Shown: one piece after another, positions 8,871 through 16,192 of the stretch
Layout: every line of letters starts with the position of its first letter
Position numbering within the stretch: position 1 is the first letter of the stretch
Source: Saccharibacillus sp. O23
Lineage (GTDB): Bacteria; Bacillota; Bacilli; Paenibacillales; Paenibacillaceae
Direction of reading: 5' to 3'
Assembly (NCBI RefSeq): GCF_002205895.1
Contig: NZ_NJDE01000003.1
Coordinates: forward strand, 124,001 to 188,000
Length of the DNA: 64,000 nt
Program-made: the position numbers and the translations under genes
Notes under the pieces: model-generated
Seen by the model: the letters and a program-made list of their open reading frames with translations, nothing else
What the model was told of the DNA's origin: nothing
The model's database searches: none

Positions 8871-9028
8871 GCGTACTCTTCTCGAATTTCGCTTTCCCGA
8901 CTTTTTTTATCGGAAATCGAATCCAGAAGCGTTACAGCAACCGTTTTTCGGGGTACATTTTTAAGATATTGTCTCTTTTTATTCTCTATTCATTATCTAT
9001 TTATCGATCCGAAAGCGAGGGTTTGACC

Positions 9029-9976
9029 ATGACGAAAGCAGTACGCGAGAAAGTGACTTTGGGCAAAAGCGGCCTGAACATCGTTCCGGTCGGTCTCGGC
9101 ACCAATGCCGTGGGCGGACATAATCTTTTCTCTAATCTGGATGAAGAAGCCGGCAAAGCCTCGGTGCGTACCGCGCTCGAGAGCGGCATCAACTTTCTGG
9201 ATACGGCGTTTATCTACGGACCCGGACGTTCGGAAGAACTGATCGGGGAAGTACTGAAATCATACGGGCATCGCGACGAGATCGTGATCGCCACCAAAGG
9301 CGCACATAAGATCGTCGGCGACGGCGTCGAAATCGACAACTCCCCGGCGTTCCTGAGAGAATCGGTCGAGGCCAGCTTGAAGCGTCTCGGCACCGACTAC
9401 ATCGATTTGTATTACATCCATTTCCCGGACGAACATACGCCGAAAGACGAAGCCGTAGGCGAACTGGCGAAACTGAAACAGGAAGGCAAGATCCGCGCGA
9501 TCGGAGTCTCCAACTTCTCGATGGAGCAGCTTCGCGAAGCGAACAAAGACGGCCATGTGGACGTGTTCCAAGGCGAATACAACTTGTTCAAACGCGGCGC
9601 GGAAGCCGAACTGCTCCCTTACGCGAAAGAGCACGGCATCTCGTTCGTGCCCTACTTCCCGCTGGCTTCCGGCCTGCTGACCGGCAAATACAAAACCGAC
9701 GACAAGTTGGACGAGAGCAAGCTGAAGAACCCGATGTTCCAAGGCGAGACCTTCAAACGCAACGTGGAAAAGGTAAACCGGCTGCGCGAGATCGCGACGG
9801 CTCAAGGCGCGGACATCTCGAACGTCGTGCTCGCGTGGTACCTGACCCGAGACGCGATCGACGCGGTGATTCCGGGCGCGAAAAACGATCGTCAAGTCGC
9901 GGCCAACCTCAAGACGCTCGACGTGAATCTGACGCCGCAGCAGATCGAGCAGATCGATTTCTTGTTCCGCGATTAA
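9029..9976 (+). CDS. Aldo/keto reductase
   Basis: 315 residues with the AKR fold. The catalytic tetrad is visible as Asp58 and Tyr63 ([11 protein letters not shown]), Lys90 (IATKG) and His131 (YYIHFPD). [11 protein letters not shown] segment and the C-terminal NADPH-binding stretch ([15 protein letters not shown]) are also present. It should reduce small carbonyl compounds with NADPH; the substrate cannot be told. The start at 9029 has GAGGG 7 bases upstream. A longer frame from 8969 runs through AT-rich leader. It is transcribed alone and followed by a clear terminator. Confidence 0.9.
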   Translation: MTKAVREKVTLGKSGLNIVPVGLGTNAVGGHNLFSNLDEEAGKASVRTALESGINFLDTAFIYGPGRSEELIGEVLKSYGHRDEIVIATKGAHKIVGDGVEIDNSPAFLRESVEASLKRLGTDYIDLYYIHFPDEHTPKDEAVGELAKLKQEGKIRAIGVSNFSMEQLREANKDGHVDVFQGEYNLFKRGAEAELLPYAKEHGISFVPYFPLASGLLTGKYKTDDKLDESKLKNPMFQGETFKRNVEKVNRLREIATAQGADISNVVLAWYLTRDAIDAVIPGAKNDRQVAANLKTLDVNLTPQQIEQIDFLFRD

Positions 9977-10043
9977 ACGCGGCGCCGGTATCGTTCGAAT
10001 CGCGTCTACAGCGAGGACTTCGGCGATCGGCAAAATAAAATCG

Positions 10044-10080
10044 AGGCTTTTGTCCGCTTTCGGCGGGCAAAAGCCTTTTT
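10044..10080 (+). terminator. Terminator after the aldo/keto reductase
   Basis: AGGCTTTTG..CCGC pairs with GCGG..CAAAAGCCT (10044-10076) and a T run follows. Confidence 0.85.
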
Positions 10081-10159
10081 GCGCGGCCTCTGTTCTTCCG
10101 ATGTGTTAGAATAAACCTAAACGAAACTTCCATAAAATAACTCGGATAGGAGAATGCAG

Positions 10160-10933
10160 ATGAAGAAGTCGATCATGCTGCTGGCTCTGCTGCTCCTTCT
10201 GCTTGCCGGATGCAGCCGCGAGGAACCTTCGAAAACGGTCAGAAACGACTTCATGGCTTGGATGGATACCTACGCCGCCGTGGAGAAAGGCGAATCGAAC
10301 CGGATCGCCGTTACGCTGTTTTTCGACAAAGGCAAAGCCCCTTATGACGCGGACGATATCGTCAACGTGGCTTTTCAAGGACTGGCCGAAGAAGTCGTCG
10401 TCGATAAATTTGATGTCTCGCCAAACCAGGTATCGCCGGGCGAAAAATATGGCTCATACAGCATGATATTGGATTATACCGCTCATAAAATCGGTCAATT
10501 TCGCACGCCGGGAATTGTCGTACTGCTGGGTTCGGGCCAAAAAGTGACTTATCCGGTCGGCCAATGGACATTCGACGTGGATCAAGCGGACGCCGGCTGG
10601 GTCGATACTTGGAGTTCTCCGGCCGCTTCCTCCAACCCTGCGGAATTTCCGTACGAGTATGCGCTTAACGACCCCAAAGCCAAGATCCTGCAGATCAACT
10701 ATGGACCGCACGATTACATCAAAAGCGATAAAGGCCTTCCGCTGCAAAGCAGCATCGACATGAGTTCGAAATACGACGCGCCGATCGTGTTCGTGAAATC
10801 GAAAATCCGCGGAACCATGGCCGGAAAGCCTTTCGTCGGCTACGGCAAAGGCATGTACTGCGGCGCGCTGAGCGATTCCGACGATTCCGAAGACGTCATC
10901 GAACAGTCGAAAAAGCATAACGTCGTTTACTGA
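10160..10933 (+). CDS. Lipoprotein of unknown function
   Basis: 257 residues with a lipoprotein signal peptide (hydrophobic Leu-rich core, lipobox LLAGC). The rest is a soluble extracytoplasmic domain of about 235 residues that I do not recognise. It contains a VKSKIRGTMAGKP stretch near the C-terminus and ends in a polar tail. AGGAG lies 7 bases before the ATG at 10160; an earlier ATG at 10154 is too close to it. It is transcribed alone between the aldo/keto reductase and the palindromic element. Confidence 0.75.
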   Translation: MKKSIMLLALLLLLLAGCSREEPSKTVRNDFMAWMDTYAAVEKGESNRIAVTLFFDKGKAPYDADDIVNVAFQGLAEEVVVDKFDVSPNQVSPGEKYGSYSMILDYTAHKIGQFRTPGIVVLLGSGQKVTYPVGQWTFDVDQADAGWVDTWSSPAASSNPAEFPYEYALNDPKAKILQINYGPHDYIKSDKGLPLQSSIDMSSKYDAPIVFVKSKIRGTMAGKPFVGYGKGMYCGALSDSDDSEDVIEQSKKHNVVY

Positions 10934-10956
10934 CAACCGCTTCTTTTCGTCTCCTT

Positions 10957-10982
10957 TCTATTCTCTATTCTCTATTCTCTCT
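10957..10982. repeat. Short CTATTCT tandem repeat
   Basis: Three overlapping copies of CTATTCT in a pyrimidine-only stretch between the lipoprotein gene and the palindromic element. It may be simple-sequence slippage. Confidence 0.6.
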
Positions 10983-11000
10983 CGCCTATATCTTCATCAA

Positions 11001-11215
11001 AGCTGCACGGCTTATGCCGTGCAGCCCGTTTGTCGAGAACGTCCTATTTGAAGCAAATCGTAAGAGCGAAGGGAGAGATTCAGTGGAGCTAAAGACTTTC
11101 GGAGAAAGTCACTTCGAAAGCATACGCTAACGAATCTCTTCCGCAGCTCTGGTTCAGATTTTGCGAATAGGATTTTCTCGACAGATTGAAGCTGCACCGC
11201 CTATGACGTGCAGCT
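11001..11215. repeat. 215-bp imperfect palindromic (foldback) element
   Basis: The interval is symmetric about position 11102-11106. Each end has its own hairpin: GCTGCACGGC/GCCGTGCAGC (11002-11025) and GCTGCAC/GTGCAGC (11191-11214). Inside these, TGTCGAGAA (11031-11039) pairs with TTCTCGACA (11175-11183), TCCTATT (11042-11048) with AATAGGA (11166-11172), AGAGATTC (11074-11081) with GAATCTCT (11132-11139), and the centre is GACTTTC-GGA-GAAAGTC (11094-11110). It has no gene and may be a MITE-like element or a large structured RNA. It fills most of the 449-base gap 10934-11382. Confidence 0.7.
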
Positions 11216-11382
11216 CCCCTCCCCCACTCGATTGTCAAAACAAGATTTACAATCCCGACAAGCTCTGTTAGGATTCAAGATAACCTTGGCTTTATCGGTA
11301 CACCGCGCGACAGCGTTCGGCGCGCGAAGCGGGCACGGCCGCCGTTCGGGCCGGAATTCATATCGGGATAGGAGAATGGAAC

Positions 11383-12504
11383 ATGACACAAGCTTCGAAT
11401 ACGGGACTTTGGCGCACGCTCGCGCCTTTTCGCGCGGATCAGGTCGGCAGTCTGCTGAGACCGGAGTCGATCAAGCAGGCGCGTCTGCAATTGGCGGCCG
11501 GGCAGATCGACGCCGCGCAGCTCAAAGCGGTCGAAGACGAAGAGATCAAACGCGCGGTCAAGCTTCAGCAGGAGACCGGCATGCAGGTCGTGACGGACGG
11601 CGAATTCCGCCGCGCTTGGTGGCATTTCGACTTCCTCGAAAATCTGGACGGCGTCGAAGGCTTCTCGCCGGAATCCGGCATCCAATTCCACGGCGTGACG
11701 ACCAAAGCCCATGCGGTCAAAATCACCGGCAAGATCGACTTCACCGATCACCCGATGCTCGATCATTACCGCTATCTGCATTCCGTAGCCGGCGGCTCCG
11801 TAGCGAAGATGACCATTCCGAGCCCGAACATGCTGCAATTCCGCGGCAAGAACGAATTCCCGCTGTACGAAGATCACGAAGCGCTGCTGCATGATCTCAG
11901 CCTTGCTTACCGCAAAGCGATTCGGGCCTTCTACGATGCCGGCTGCCGCTACCTCCAGCTCGACGATACGTCGTGGGCGATCTTCTTCACGGGCAATATG
12001 CCCGAAGCGTTCCGCGCCAAAGGCTTCACGATGGAGCAGCTTCAAGAGTATTCCGTGCGTTCGATCAACGAAGCGATCAAAGACAAGCCGGAAGACATGG
12101 TCATCACGATGCATATCTGCCGCGGCAACTTCCAATCGACTTGGACGGCTTCGGGCGGTTACGACGCCGCTTCGGAAGCGATCTTCCAAGGATTGAATCT
12201 GGACGGCCTGTTCTTGGAATTCGACGACGAACGCTCCGGCTCGTTCGAACCGCTGCGCTACGTGAACCGCAGCGATCTTCAAATCGTGCTGGGTCTCGTC
12301 ACTTCGAAGTTCGGCGATCTGGAGAGCAAAGACGAGATCAAACGCCGGATCGAAGAAGCGTCCCGCTACGCGAATCTCGATCAATTATGCCTCAGCCCGC
12401 AGTGCGGTTTCGCTTCGACCGAAGAAGGCAATCTGCTGACCGAACAGCAGCAGTGGGACAAACTTCGCCATGTAGTCGAAATCGCGAAAGACGTCTGGAA
12501 CTAA
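11383..12504 (+). CDS. YxjG-type cobalamin-independent methionine synthase family protein
   Basis: 373 residues, matching only the C-terminal catalytic half of MetE, as in the YxjG/YxjH family. Residues ADQVGSLLRP near the N-terminus, MHICRGN (zinc His and Cys), and LSPQCGFAS near the C-terminus (zinc Cys) mark the zinc site that activates a thiol acceptor. A methyl transfer to homocysteine is inferred, but the methyl donor of these short forms is not certain. AGGAG is 8 bases before the ATG. In Bacillus such genes often have S-box leaders; I find none here. Confidence 0.85.
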   Translation: MTQASNTGLWRTLAPFRADQVGSLLRPESIKQARLQLAAGQIDAAQLKAVEDEEIKRAVKLQQETGMQVVTDGEFRRAWWHFDFLENLDGVEGFSPESGIQFHGVTTKAHAVKITGKIDFTDHPMLDHYRYLHSVAGGSVAKMTIPSPNMLQFRGKNEFPLYEDHEALLHDLSLAYRKAIRAFYDAGCRYLQLDDTSWAIFFTGNMPEAFRAKGFTMEQLQEYSVRSINEAIKDKPEDMVITMHICRGNFQSTWTASGGYDAASEAIFQGLNLDGLFLEFDDERSGSFEPLRYVNRSDLQIVLGLVTSKFGDLESKDEIKRRIEEASRYANLDQLCLSPQCGFASTEEGNLLTEQQQWDKLRHVVEIAKDVWN

Positions 12505-12519
12505 GCAAAGATGGAGATC

Positions 12520-12552
12520 AAGGTGCCGACGGAAGCGCTCCGGCACCTTTTT
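12520..12552 (+). terminator. Terminator after the YxjG-type gene
   Basis: AAGGTGCCG (12520-12528) pairs with CGGCACCTT (12541-12549), followed by T residues. Confidence 0.85.
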
Positions 12553-12734
12553 CGCGCATATGTCTATCTTTTCAGAAACTTTTCTTCGCAAAACATGCAT
12601 TTTCGTATTCATTTCGTTTTCTTTTTCGGGTACAATATGGCAGGCGAGTTCCGGATAACCGGAACGACATAGGAATATCCGGCCGGCGGATGTCCGCCAT
12701 TTCACTTATACAGCTTGGAGGAATAACAAGAACC

Positions 12735-13355
12735 ATGAACCATCCGTCCCCTACTCCCGTCAAAGTCGTGACCGCAGATCCTGGCGCGATCGGCTTGTTC
12801 GGTCTGGCCATCGTCACTCTCGTCGCTTCGTCGCAGAAGCTCGGGCTGACGGAAGGCCTCGGCTACGCCGCTTCCTGGGCCGTTTTCTTGGGCGCTTTCG
12901 CCCAACTCTTCGCCAGCATTCAGGACGCGAAACACAACAATACGTTCGGCATGACCGCTTTCGGCGCTTACGCGTTCTTCTGGTTCGCGATGGCGACCAA
13001 CTGGCTGATCAAACTCGGCACGTTCGGACCCGAGCTGGCCGCGTCGATCGACGGCAAACAGCTCGGTTTCGCGTTTGCCGGATATCTCGTTTTCACGCTG
13101 TTCATGACGATCGGCGCGATGGAAACGAATAAAGTGCTGTTCTTCATCTTCTGCCTGATCGACGTGCTGTTCCTCGGTTTGTCGTTCGACGCCTTCGGCG
13201 CGCCGGAGTTCTTCCACGAACTGGCCGCTTACGCCGAGATGGGAATCGGCATCCTGTCGCTGTACGGCTGCGGCGCCAATGTGCTGAACGCGCATTTCGG
13301 CCGCGAGTTCCTGCCGATCGGCAAAGCGTTCGGCATCTTCAAGCCGCGCGCTTAA
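12735..13355 (+). CDS. YaaH/SatP family (GPR1/FUN34) acetate-type transporter
   Basis: 206 residues with six predicted membrane helices. The N-terminal ADPGAIGLFGLA corresponds to the NPAPLGL signature of the acetate uptake transporter family, which moves acetate or succinate with protons. GGAGG is present but 13 bases before the ATG at 12735, an unusually long gap; no other in-frame ATG fits. A TACAAT box with a poor -35 lies about 105 bases upstream. It is transcribed alone and ends at a terminator. Confidence 0.85.
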   Translation: MNHPSPTPVKVVTADPGAIGLFGLAIVTLVASSQKLGLTEGLGYAASWAVFLGAFAQLFASIQDAKHNNTFGMTAFGAYAFFWFAMATNWLIKLGTFGPELAASIDGKQLGFAFAGYLVFTLFMTIGAMETNKVLFFIFCLIDVLFLGLSFDAFGAPEFFHELAAYAEMGIGILSLYGCGANVLNAHFGREFLPIGKAFGIFKPRA

Positions 13356-13399
13356 GGTAGAGCCCTTTCCCGTATGCGTCCGCCGCATCCGGTCTTCCG

Positions 13400-13434
13400 A
13401 ATCCCGCCCGCGCCGGTCCGCGAGGCGGGATTTT
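13400..13434 (+). terminator. Terminator after the YaaH-type gene
   Basis: AATCCCGCC (13400-13408) pairs with GGCGGGATT (13424-13432), ending in T residues. Confidence 0.8.
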
Positions 13435-13486
13435 CGTCGTTTCGAGACTTCGGATCGCGATACGGCAAATCATTCGGCGAAAAAGC

Positions 13487-13528
13487 TTGATTAACTTACT
13501 AAATGTAACTATAATAATTTTTAGTAAG
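13487..13528 (+). promoter_or_regulatory. Promoter with overlapping operator-like inverted repeat
   Basis: TTGATT (13487-13492), 17 bases, TATAAT (13510-13515) is a good sigma-A promoter. CTTACTAAA (13495-13503) and TTTAGTAAG (13520-13528) form a perfect 9-bp inverted repeat whose arms flank the -10 box. The layout suits a repressor of the HxlR/DUF24 or MarR type, such as thiol-stress regulators; the regulator itself is not in the window. Confidence 0.7.
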
Positions 13529-13590
13529 TAAAATTTCAGAAGCCTATGCGTGCGAAAGTCGCGCGGCGGCGAATAAAGGAGCCTTTTCCC

Positions 13591-14313
13591 ATGAAAATCG
13601 AAGTCTGGTCGGACTATGTCTGCCCGTTCTGTTATATCGGCAAACGCCGCTTGGAACACGCGCTCGAGCGTTTCCCGAACAAAGACCAAGTCGAAGTCGT
13701 CTACAAAAGCTTCGAGCTCGATCCCAATGCCCCGCTGCAAGCCAAAGGCGATATCCACGATCTGCTGGCCGGCAAATACGGCATGAGCCGCGAACAAGCG
13801 ATGGAAGCGAACCGCAACGTGGGCGAAGCGGCCCGCGGGGTCGGCCTGAACTACGATTTCGACCGGATGCGTTACGCCAACACGTTCGACGCGCATCGTC
13901 TGGCGCATTTCGCGTCCGAAAAAGGCGTTCCGCAGGAACTGACCGAACGCTTGATGAAAGCCTACTTCACGGAAGGCGCCTTGTTGGGCGACCATGAAGA
14001 ATTGGCGAAGCTGGCCGCCGAAGCGGGACTGGACCGAGAAGAAGTCCTGAACGTGCTGAAATCGGACGCTTATGCGGAGAACGTTCGCGCCGACGAAAAC
14101 GAAGCGATGAATCTGGGCGTGCGCGGCGTACCGTTCTTCGTGCTGGACGGCAAATTCGCGGTATCGGGCGCGCAGCCGGATTCCGTGTTCGATCAGGCGC
14201 TGACCCGCGCTTGGGGCGAACGTTCGCCCCTTACCGTATTGGGCGACGACTCCGCGGAAGCGGACGGCTGCTCCGACGGTTCCTGCGCCGTGCCGCAGAA
14301 GCAAGCCGACTGA
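13591..14313 (+). CDS. DsbA-family (FrnE-like) thiol oxidoreductase
   Basis: 240 residues with a thioredoxin fold and the active site CPFC at 11-14, then the long helical insertion typical of FrnE/polyketide-associated DsbA-like proteins, and a GVPFFVLDGKFAVSGAQ segment carrying the cis-proline loop. There is no signal peptide, so it should act in the cytoplasm on disulfides or glutathione-like thiols. A second Cys pair (CSDGSC) lies in the C-terminal tail. GGAG is 9 bases before the ATG at 13591. The upstream operator-like repeat suggests induction by stress. Confidence 0.88.
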   Translation: MKIEVWSDYVCPFCYIGKRRLEHALERFPNKDQVEVVYKSFELDPNAPLQAKGDIHDLLAGKYGMSREQAMEANRNVGEAARGVGLNYDFDRMRYANTFDAHRLAHFASEKGVPQELTERLMKAYFTEGALLGDHEELAKLAAEAGLDREEVLNVLKSDAYAENVRADENEAMNLGVRGVPFFVLDGKFAVSGAQPDSVFDQALTRAWGERSPLTVLGDDSAEADGCSDGSCAVPQKQAD

Positions 14314-14333
14314 GCGACGTCGGTCAAATCAGA

Positions 14334-14372
14334 AAAAACCCCTGTTTCCGCAACGCGGGAATAGGGGTTTTT
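14334..14372. terminator. Bidirectional terminator between convergent genes
   Basis: AAAAACCCC (14334-14342) pairs with GGGGTTTTT (14364-14372), with an inner CCGC/GCGG stem. It can serve both the DsbA-like gene and the minus-strand regulator gene. Confidence 0.85.
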
Positions 14373-14436
14373 CTATACGCTTTTTCGTTTGCCGACTCTT
14401 CGGTTTCACGCAGCGCGGTTCGGGAAGCCTCGCCTT

Positions 14437-15615
14437 TCAGTTTTCCAACTGCTCGTATAACTCTTCCGTCTGACGCTCCGGCTCGACGCCCAAGTCTTCT
14501 TCGAGCCGTTGGCGCAGCATCTGGTAACATTCTCGCACTCCGCGCTTGTCGCCCAGTTCCGCATGGGTCCGCATCAGCAGACGGCAGATTTCTTCGTTGA
14601 ACGGATCTGTCGTTTGCAGAGCCGACAAGTGCCGAATCGCTTCTTCGTGTTTGCCGTTGATTCGCTTGTCTTCGGCAAAATAGAGCGCGAGCTGCACGCA
14701 CAGGCGTTTTAAGTCGGCGGCTCGCGATTTGGCCCACGCATAATCATGATGCGCCAGATAATCGCCTCTCCAGAGCGGCAGCAGTCGCTCCGCGCGGTCC
14801 GCGTCTTCGGCCGCGAGCGATGCCGCTTCGCGTTCCAGGCGCTCGGCGTCGGTCTCCGCTCCGCCTCGCAGCAGCCGGTAGCTCTCCTGCCGATACTCCA
14901 ATTTCATCTGCGGCGCCCATTCGTTCAAGATCTTGCGCAGCCGGTACACGGACGTATGCAGATGCGTGGCCGCTTTCTCGGGAGAAACGTTGGGCCAGAT
15001 CCATTCGATCAGCTCGTCTCGGCGTACCCATTGTTCGCGCCCGTGCAGCAGATAGGCGAACAGCTCCTGAATCTTGGCGGTCCGCCATTTGATCGGATAA
15101 GCTTGGCCGGAAGCCGAATCGGCCAGTTCCAAACGTCCGAACGTCAAGATGTCCGGACCCTTCTCGGCATCCCGAGGCGACGAATCCGCCGGCGCGGAAG
15201 GCGCATTCGTTTTTTCCGCGGCCGGCGGTTCTCGGTCTTCTTCCACGGTCTGCCCGGTTCCTTGCGGGACCAGCCGATCGATCGCCTTGCGCAAGCGCGG
15301 AGCTCCGATCGGCTTCAGCAGATAATCGATCGCTTGCAGCTCGAACGCTTCGACCGCGTATTCGGAATACGCGGTCACGAACACGATCGCAATGCGGGAA
15401 TAGGCCTGCTGGATATGCTCGGCCGCTTCAAGACCGTTCATCTCCGGCATGCCGATATCCAGAAAAACGACGTCGATCGGCTCCCGCGCCAATCGTTCGA
15501 GCCCTTCGCGCGCCGACATGCAGAGCGCCGCAGGTTCGATTCTTCCGTCTGCCCGAAGCAGTCGTTCCAGATGCATCAAGGCCGGCTGTTCGTCATCGAT
15601 GAGCATTGCCCGCAT
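14437..15615 (-). CDS. Response regulator with SARP/BTAD-type output
   Basis: 392 residues: a receiver domain (about 1-120; Asp8/Asp9 pocket, phospho-Asp53 in FLDIGMPEMNG, Lys in LLKP), a low-complexity linker (about 120-160), a winged-helix DNA-binding domain (about 165-245) and a bacterial transcriptional activation domain of tetratricopeptide type (about 255-392). This is the layout of AfsR/SARP-like regulators fused to a receiver, common in Paenibacillus next to hybrid kinases. It lies downstream of a kinase gene and a receiver-only gene on the same strand, and is the likely DNA-binding output of that cluster. Confidence 0.88.
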   Translation of the reverse strand: MRAMLIDDEQPALMHLERLLRADGRIEPAALCMSAREGLERLAREPIDVVFLDIGMPEMNGLEAAEHIQQAYSRIAIVFVTAYSEYAVEAFELQAIDYLLKPIGAPRLRKAIDRLVPQGTGQTVEEDREPPAAEKTNAPSAPADSSPRDAEKGPDILTFGRLELADSASGQAYPIKWRTAKIQELFAYLLHGREQWVRRDELIEWIWPNVSPEKAATHLHTSVYRLRKILNEWAPQMKLEYRQESYRLLRGGAETDAERLEREAASLAAEDADRAERLLPLWRGDYLAHHDYAWAKSRAADLKRLCVQLALYFAEDKRINGKHEEAIRHLSALQTTDPFNEEICRLLMRTHAELGDKRGVRECYQMLRQRLEEDLGVEPERQTEELYEQLEN

Positions 15616-15651
15616 CCTGCTTTTCCTCCGATTCCGTATGATTTTCGTTAT

Positions 15652-16026
15652 CTATTGCCGCAAGCTTCCGCCGAAACGCCGGAGCCGACTTACGGTCCGC
15701 TCCAGCCGTTCCCGCGACAGCGGTTTGATCAAATAATCGAACGCTTGCTGTTCAAAAGCTTCGATGGCGTATTCCCGGCTTCCCGTCACGTAAACGACAC
15801 GCAGTCCGGGAAGCTCGAGACGCAGTTTATCGCAGAACGAAAGGCCCGACATCGCTCCGAATCTCGTTTCCACGAAAAGAGCATCCGGACCGAGACGCCT
15901 GATTTCCGAAAGGCCCAGAGACGGATCGGAGGAGCAGCCGACCAAGTCGAGATCCGCATAATCCGTCAACATTCCGGCCGTTACCGTACAAGCGTCTTCG
16001 TCGCCGTCCAAGATATAGATCCGCAC
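15652..16026 (-). CDS. Stand-alone receiver domain with Glu at the phosphorylation site
   Basis: 124 residues, one receiver domain and nothing else. Alignment by eye with the neighbouring regulator places Glu53 (LFVETRF) exactly where that protein has phospho-Asp53 (VFLDIGM). The acidic pocket (DGDED), the Thr (VYVTG) and the Lys (LIKP) are kept. Asp-to-Glu can mimic phosphorylation, so this may be a constitutively active or non-phosphorylatable receiver. AAAGGG is 9 bases before a GTG at 16026; an ATG at 16035 directly abuts that site and is less likely. It sits between the kinase and the SARP regulator genes. Confidence 0.75.
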   Translation of the reverse strand: MRIYILDGDEDACTVTAGMLTDYADLDLVGCSSDPSLGLSEIRRLGPDALFVETRFGAMSGLSFCDKLRLELPGLRVVYVTGSREYAIEAFEQQAFDYLIKPLSRERLERTVSRLRRFGGSLRQ

Positions 16027-16192
16027 ATGTCTCATCCCTTTCCCGGGCAATACGGACGCTTCGTCCGATTCCTCCAGCATAGCGGATCAAGCTGAACAAT
16101 TTCTGAACAAGCAAATCTTCGGCCTGATCGCACGACCGGTTACAGAAAAACGTCGGCCGGCGAAACGAACCGATCCCGCAGAGAAGACGACA

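Noticed and set aside
11216-11382. Possible S-box (SAM) riboswitch before the YxjG-type gene
   Set aside because: The conserved S-box sequences and a terminator/antiterminator pair are not found; only the separate palindrome lies upstream.
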